43,396 bases of DNA from NCBI GenBank assembly GCA_036562385.1, contig DATCKG010000033.1:1-43396 (forward strand), given 5' to 3'. The position numbers and the translations under genes were made by a program. Under the pieces are notes generated by a model. The model was given only the letters and a program-made list of their open reading frames with translations, was not told the DNA's origin and made no database searches. Shown here piece by piece: positions 39,705-43,396 of the stretch; positions within the stretch are counted from its first letter, which is position 1, and every line of letters begins with the position of its first letter. The stretch comes from DATCKG01 sp036562385. GTDB lineage: Bacteria > Bacillota > Sulfobacillia > Symbiobacteriales > Symbiobacteriaceae.

Positions 39705-40007
39705 CTAACGGGAATGGGCAGCGATACGGGTTTCCTCCCCGCTTCGGGAGCAAATCACCAGTTCAACCGTTTCGGTGAGCAGATCCGCATAGGTGTAACT
39801 TATACGGCGCTCAGAGTGATCGCCCTCTTGAATCTTGATGATAAAAATATTAGGGTAAATGCTCTCCAAGATGCCTTCCCGCTCCATGATTTTCTTGCGG
39901 CCCTTGTTGGCTTTGACGCGAATCCTTTCACCCACATACGGCTCCAGGTCCTTCTTGATGTGCGCGAGAACGCCCTTGGACGCCAAAGAAACACCACATC
40001 CTTCCAT
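39705..40007 (-). CDS. veg: Veg protein
   Basis: A 100-residue protein of the Veg family: LASKGVLAHIKKDLEPYVGERIRVKANKGRKKIMEREGILESIYPNIFIIKI and then RRISYTYADLLTETVEL. Veg is a small, highly expressed protein linked to biofilm control in B. subtilis. The ATG at 40007 has no strong ribosome binding site; a TTG seven codons later (LASKGVLAHI) lies behind GGAAGGA and may be the real start. Two sigma-A promoters precede it. Confidence 0.88.
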   Translation of the reverse strand: MEGCGVSLASKGVLAHIKKDLEPYVGERIRVKANKGRKKIMEREGILESIYPNIFIIKIQEGDHSERRISYTYADLLTETVELVICSRSGEETRIAAHSR

Positions 40008-40060
40008 GAACTGGTGCCGAAGACACTGGCCTCGGCGTCCGCAAAAAACTGGACATGCTT

Positions 40061-40089
40061 ATTATACCCAAGCTGGGACCTGGAGTCAA
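40061..40089 (-). promoter_or_regulatory. Proximal sigma-A promoter of veg
   Basis: Minus strand TTGACT (40084-40089), a 17-base spacer and TATAAT (40061-40066): close to ideal. Transcription should begin near 40054, about 47 bases before the veg start. Confidence 0.85.
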
Positions 40090-40098
40090 GAAATTATC

Positions 40099-40127
40099 AT
40101 TCTACTTGTCTCCCCTAATCCTGTCAA
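40099..40127 (-). promoter_or_regulatory. Distal sigma-A promoter of veg
   Basis: Minus strand TTGACA (40122-40127), a 17-base spacer and TAGAAT (40099-40104): a perfect -35 and five of six in the -10. It lies 38 bases upstream of the proximal promoter. Confidence 0.7.
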
Positions 40128-40158
40128 GCCTCTCTTTAGGCGGCTATAGCCGAACAGC

Positions 40159-40635
40159 CTATTTTGTATACCGGTCCGCCACCTTTGTGGCCCCGTACGA
40201 ATTCGGCTTGATCTCCGCGTGAAAGCCGCTACCTGTCACCATGCCCACCACGTCGCGGATGAGCTCCTTGGTCTCCCCGTTCTCACCCACGTCCAGGTGA
40301 ATCTCCACGTTCAAGGCCGCTCCGTACGCCGCGAGGCTTTCCGCCAGCCGCTGGGCGGTGTCCAGCGAAAGGGCCGTTTCATAAAAGATGCGCTGCCGCA
40401 GACTCCGCATCTTTGGCTGATGATGCCGCTGGTAGTAAAACCGCGCACCTTTGCCGATGCGGTGGACCACAATCGCCGTCACAAAGCACAGGTCCGCTGC
40501 CACGTGGGAATCGGTCCCCACGATCAGCTTGTACGCCGCATCGCGGTCCTCGGTCACAAAGGCAATGAGGTCTTCCACCAGTTCGTCATACGTCAACGGG
40601 CCTCGTGTGGGGCTATGAAATAAGCCGTCTATCAC
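40159..40635 (-). CDS. ykuK: YkuK family protein (DUF458, RNase H-like)
   Basis: A 158-residue protein from the GTG at 40635, placed there because GGAGGAGGAG lies just upstream; the frame opens further but overlaps rsmA. It reads TYDELVEDLIAFV, KLIVGTDSHVAADLCFVTAIVVHRIGKGARFYYQR and HLDVGENGETKELIRDVVGMVTGSGFHAEIKPNSYGATKVADRYTK, which is the YkuK pattern with an RNase H-like acidic core (TDSH, DVG). Its role is unknown. It lies 43 bases after rsmA, in the place where B. subtilis has yabG. Confidence 0.83.
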   Translation of the reverse strand: MIDGLFHSPTRGPLTYDELVEDLIAFVTEDRDAAYKLIVGTDSHVAADLCFVTAIVVHRIGKGARFYYQRHHQPKMRSLRQRIFYETALSLDTAQRLAESLAAYGAALNVEIHLDVGENGETKELIRDVVGMVTGSGFHAEIKPNSYGATKVADRYTK

Positions 40636-40678
40636 ACACGACTCCTCCTCCGCGGATCTGGCCGCTGATTCATCTGGC

Positions 40679-41572
40679 CTACCCGTTGATCTCACCAGCC
40701 AAGCCAACGCTGCGATACAAGTTTCGGGCCACGGCTGCAAACTCCTCCAGGGAGAGGGTCTCTCCCCGCCGGCTGGGTTCCACACCAGCGCCTTCCAGCG
40801 CCCGGGCGATCACCCCTTTGTCGGCGCCCAGCCCCGCAGCCAGCGCGTTCAGCAGGGTCTTCCGCCGCTGCCCGAAGGCCGCCCGCACCACCGCGAAGAA
40901 GGCCTCTCGGGGCGCCGACACGGGCGGTTCCCTGCGCATCACCATCCGGACCACGGCGGAATCCACCTCGGGAGGCGGCAGAAAGGCGCCGCGGGCCACC
41001 CTTGTAACGATTTCTGCCTCTGTATAATACTGTACCGCGACACTGAGAGCGCCATACTCCTTGCTGCCGGGAGAAGCCACCATCCGGTCCGCCACTTCTT
41101 TCTGCACCATCACGACGATCCGCTCCAGCGGGAGCCCCTCTTCCAGCAGCCGCATCAGCAGCGGGGTCGTGATGTAATAGGGCAGGTTGGCCGCCACCTT
41201 GGCTTTCCGGCCCGGCTCCAGCCGCTCCTCCAACAGTCTATGTAAATCGATCTTGGCGGCGTCCCCGTGGACAATTTCCACGTTGGGACAAAGGTCGGCC
41301 AGCACCCTTTGCAGCACGCTCACCAGGCTCCGGTCCAGTTCCACGGCCACCACGCGGCCCGCGGCCCCGGCCAGGCGCTGGGTCAGGCTCCCCAGCCCGG
41401 GCCCGATCTCCAGCACCAGATCCTCAGGGGTCAGTTCGCAGGCCGCCACGATCCGGTCCAGGACCCGAGCCTCCACCAAGAAATTCTGCCCCAGCCGGTG
41501 CTGGGGCCGGATGCCATGAGCCGCCATCACCGCCTTCACGGTGGACGGACGGGACAGGTCCAGCACGATCAC
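40679..41572 (-). CDS. rsmA: 16S rRNA dimethyladenosine transferase RsmA (KsgA)
   Basis: A 297-residue methyltransferase with HGIRPQHRLGQNFL, the SAM motif VLEIGPGLGSLTQ, VAVELDRSL, the catalytic NLPYYITTPLLMRLLEE and FLPPPEVDSAVVRM. It dimethylates the two adjacent adenines in the 3'-terminal helix of 16S rRNA, a late checkpoint in 30S assembly. The start is a GTG with GGGAG six bases upstream. In B. subtilis rnmV lies between yabE and this gene; here only 79 bases with a hairpin separate them. Confidence 0.95.
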   Translation of the reverse strand: MIVLDLSRPSTVKAVMAAHGIRPQHRLGQNFLVEARVLDRIVAACELTPEDLVLEIGPGLGSLTQRLAGAAGRVVAVELDRSLVSVLQRVLADLCPNVEIVHGDAAKIDLHRLLEERLEPGRKAKVAANLPYYITTPLLMRLLEEGLPLERIVVMVQKEVADRMVASPGSKEYGALSVAVQYYTEAEIVTRVARGAFLPPPEVDSAVVRMVMRREPPVSAPREAFFAVVRAAFGQRRKTLLNALAAGLGADKGVIARALEGAGVEPSRRGETLSLEEFAAVARNLYRSVGLAGEING

Positions 41573-41608
41573 TTCACGCTCCCGACAGGTTCAGCGGCTG
41601 AGCGGGCA

Positions 41609-41645
41609 AGAGGCCAGAGCCGGCACGTACCGGACTCTGGCCTCC
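41609..41645 (-). terminator. Hairpin between yabE and rsmA
   Basis: GGCCAGAGCCGG (41612-41623) pairs with CCGGACTCTGGCC (one bulge) to about 41642; the minus-strand tail CTCTTGCC is not strongly T-rich. It probably weakens read-through from yabE. Confidence 0.5.
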
Positions 41646-41651
41646 GCAGCC

Positions 41652-42680
41652 TTATTCCTGCAAGATGTACACCGTTACCGGACGTACGCCCCACTGCAGC
41701 GCCTCTTCCACCGTATCGAAGCAGAGATCGATCCGGTTGCCCTTGATGGCGCCGCCGATATCCGCTGCCAAGGCGGGGCCATAGCCCTCGACATACAGCC
41801 GGGTATACAGCGGAATCACGTTGGGATCCACCGCCACGATTCCGCGCCTAGCCTTCAGTCCCGTATAGGTTAACCCATTACCCCGGGGGTTACTCTCCTT
41901 GCCAGCGGTGTAACCCGTGGCAATCATCTCCAGGGCGCGAGTGTACCGATATTCGGTTCCGCCGCGGGAGACGACTCCCAAGGTGCCGTAGGCGATGATC
42001 TGGGGGACGGGTTCCTTGATGACCCGCTCCTCGAGGATTTCGGACGCCACTTCGACACCGTCTTCATATCGAACCAACCGGCGGATTTCCCGGATGCCGG
42101 GTTCACCCGCTTGGATCTCACGGCGCTGCCCGATGAACAGGTACGGGTCGTTCTGCTCCAGAATTTCGTAGGGAATCGGTTCCTGCACCACTTCGATCTC
42201 CTCAGAGTGGTGTACGACCCGCACCTCCATGCCCGCGGCCAGGGCGGTAGCCGGATCCAGGTTCAGTTCGTCGCCAGGCTCCAGGGTGACACCCAGCTCC
42301 TCCAGCAGCTCCCCAACCGTGGCTGCAGCGGTCTCCACTTGCTGGGACTCGCCGCGGATCGTCACCGTCACCGGGAACGCCTTCCGAATGGTCACCGAGA
42401 GTTCCTTGATCCCCTTCAGGGATGTATCAAGAGGTGGGTCCACCTTATCTTTCGGTCCCACCAGGATGCCCTGCTCCTCAAGAGCGGCACCCAATGTCGT
42501 TTGATGCGTTCGAATGGTTATGGGCTCGTCCAGGCCGGCCACGTGGATCACATGGACCTCCGGCCAGGCGAGCTTGACTGCAACTCCCCCGACGAGCAGA
42601 ACTGCCACTGCTACGACCGCCACCCAGCGCGCCCGCAGGTACGGCAACCATCGGGAGGGCTGCCACCACTGACCACTCAT
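41652..42680 (-). CDS. yabE: YabE family cell-wall protein (DUF348 + G5 + 3D domain)
   Basis: A 342-residue protein starting at the ATG with AAAGGAGG six bases upstream. A membrane segment (about 18-38, WVAVVAVAVLLVGGVAVKLAW) is followed by two DUF348 repeats, a G5 domain and a C-terminal 3D domain (ATGYTAGKESNPRGNGLTYTGLKARRGIVAVDPNVIPLYTRLYVEGYG, then ADIGGAIKGNRIDLCF). The three aspartates of the 3D motif are present, as in lytic transglycosylases of the resuscitation-promoting factor and MltA class. It probably cuts peptidoglycan. In B. subtilis yabE has the same place and is partly controlled by an antisense RNA. Confidence 0.9.
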   Translation of the reverse strand: MSGQWWQPSRWLPYLRARWVAVVAVAVLLVGGVAVKLAWPEVHVIHVAGLDEPITIRTHQTTLGAALEEQGILVGPKDKVDPPLDTSLKGIKELSVTIRKAFPVTVTIRGESQQVETAAATVGELLEELGVTLEPGDELNLDPATALAAGMEVRVVHHSEEIEVVQEPIPYEILEQNDPYLFIGQRREIQAGEPGIREIRRLVRYEDGVEVASEILEERVIKEPVPQIIAYGTLGVVSRGGTEYRYTRALEMIATGYTAGKESNPRGNGLTYTGLKARRGIVAVDPNVIPLYTRLYVEGYGPALAADIGGAIKGNRIDLCFDTVEEALQWGVRPVTVYILQE

Positions 42681-42735
42681 CGAACGCCTCCTTTCCGCTG
42701 GGCTCCGCTTATGCGGGCGGGATGCCGTGAACATC

Positions 42736-42753
42736 GTGCGCCGCTCGGCGCAC
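42736..42753 (-). promoter_or_regulatory. Palindrome in the yabE leader
   Basis: GTGCGCCG and CGGCGCAC with a two-base centre form an 18-base perfect palindrome about 55 bases before the yabE start. On the minus strand TATCAT (a possible -10) lies 13 bases upstream of it, so it would sit near the transcription start. Confidence 0.4.
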
Positions 42754-42829
42754 ATACTTTTTATGATATTCGCCACCGATGGCCCAGTGCCTGCTCGCGA
42801 AGGGGTGAAAATGATGGCAACGCCAGTGG

Positions 42830-42870
42830 GTAAACACAAAACAGCCCTGGCAGACTCGCGTCTGTCAGGG
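42830..42870 (-). terminator. Terminator of the rRNA/tRNA operon
   Basis: CCCTGGCAGAC (42845-42855) pairs with GTCTGTCAGGG (42860-42870) with one G-T pair; on the minus strand it is followed by CTGTTTTGTGTTT. It lies 19 bases past the last tRNA. Confidence 0.8.
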
Positions 42871-42888
42871 CATCCTTCCGGAGTACAC

Positions 42889-42964
42889 TGGCGTGCCCGG
42901 CAGGAATCGAACCTGCGGCCTCTTGCTCCGGAGGCAAGCGCTCTATCCGCTGAGCTACGGGCAC
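42889..42964 (-). tRNA. tRNA-Arg (anticodon CCG)
   Basis: Minus-strand cloverleaf: acceptor GTGCCCG, D arm with TAGCTCAGCGGATAGAGC, anticodon loop CTCCGGA (anticodon CCG, reading CGG), T arm GCAGGTTCGATTCCTGC, and an encoded CCA. It is the last gene of the 5S-Val-Asp-Glu-Arg cluster. Confidence 0.95.
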
Positions 42965-42969
42965 ACCGG

Positions 42970-43045
42970 TGGTGACCCCAACGGGATTCGAACCCGTGTT
43001 TCCGCCTTGAAAGGGCGGTGTCCTAGGCCTCTAGACGATGGGGCC
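42970..43045 (-). tRNA. tRNA-Glu (anticodon UUC)
   Basis: Minus-strand cloverleaf: acceptor GGCCCCA, anticodon loop CTTTCAA with UUC, T arm ACGGGTTCGAATCCCGT and an encoded CCA. It lies five bases from tRNA-Arg and five from tRNA-Asp. Confidence 0.95.
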
Positions 43046-43050
43046 ACGTG

Positions 43051-43127
43051 TGGCGGAGGCGACGGGATTCGAACCCGCGATCTCGGCCGTGACAGGGCCG
43101 CATGTTAGGCCTCTACACTACGCCTCC
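43051..43127 (-). tRNA. tRNA-Asp (anticodon GUC)
   Basis: Minus-strand cloverleaf: acceptor GGAGGCG, D arm TAGTGTAGAGGCCTAACA, anticodon loop CTGTCAC with GUC, T arm CGCGGGTTCGAATCCCG and an encoded CCA. Confidence 0.95.
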
Positions 43128-43162
43128 GTATGGGCCGGCACCCACCGCAGCAGGTGCCGATC

Positions 43163-43237
43163 TGGTGGACGGTACTGGGATCGAACCAGTGACCCCTTGC
43201 GTGTGAAGCAAGTGCTCTCCCGCTGAGCTAACCGTCC
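43163..43237 (-). tRNA. tRNA-Val (anticodon CAC)
   Basis: Minus-strand cloverleaf: acceptor GGACGGT, D arm TAGCTCAGCGGGAGAGCA, anticodon loop TTCACAC with CAC (reading GUG), T arm CACTGGTTCGATCCCAGT and an encoded CCA. It follows the 5S gene by about 35 bases. Confidence 0.93.
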
Positions 43238-43272
43238 AAGCAGACGGGCTGTGCCCGGGCGCTGTGAAAACA

Positions 43273-43390
<118 letters not shown>

Positions 43391-43396
43391 GTTTGG

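Overview
The window comes from a high-GC, endospore-forming, Gram-positive bacterium. The evidence is a set of sporulation genes (spoVG, spoVT, two spoVB-like genes, yabP, yabQ, yhbH, spoVR, prkA), strong AGGAGG-type ribosome binding sites and frequent GTG and TTG starts. A Symbiobacterium-like clostridial lineage fits, but this rests on gene content and GC only.

Left part (1-12,430) is accessory. It holds the end of cobT, a class III CoA-transferase, an acetamidase/formamidase homologue with an extra zinc ribbon, a Mug-type DNA glycosylase, and a chimeric gene joining a LytS-type sensor front half to the C-terminus of a CstA-type transporter. A tight operon then encodes a split transketolase and a RuBisCO-like protein. 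After it come an exonuclease with a C-terminal GYF_2-like domain, a frameshifted lipoprotein gene, a protein built from exact 22-residue repeats, and a decayed ABC exporter locus. A terminator-like repeat occurs three times here.

Right part (12,690-43,396) is an ancestral Bacillota block. On the minus strand, from right to left, it reads: 5S rRNA, tRNA-Val, -Asp, -Glu, -Arg, yabE, rsmA, ykuK, veg, ispE, a MobA-like nucleotidyltransferase, purR, threonine dehydratase, spoVG, glmU, prs, pth, an SpmA/SpmB-like pair, mfd, spoVT, two spoVB paralogues, mazG, HU, rqcP, then yabP, yabQ, an HTH protein, divIC and tRNA-Leu. This closely parallels the B. subtilis yabE-to-divIC region. The differences are informative. 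A plus-strand prkA-yhbH-spoVR operon separates rqcP from yabP. Threonine dehydratase occupies the place of yabJ (RidA). rnmV, ctc, fin and sspF are not seen. A plus-strand D,D-carboxypeptidase gene sits between ispE and the nucleotidyltransferase.

The block couples ribosome and translation upkeep (rsmA, pth, rqcP), nucleotide and cell-wall precursor supply (prs, glmU, ispE, purR), repair (mfd, mazG) and division or spore formation. Readable promoters include sigma-A types for veg (two in tandem), glmU and mfd. Sigma-H-, sigma-E- and sigma-G-like candidates precede spoVG, yabP and spoVT. All functions are inferred by reading the sequence; no database search was run.
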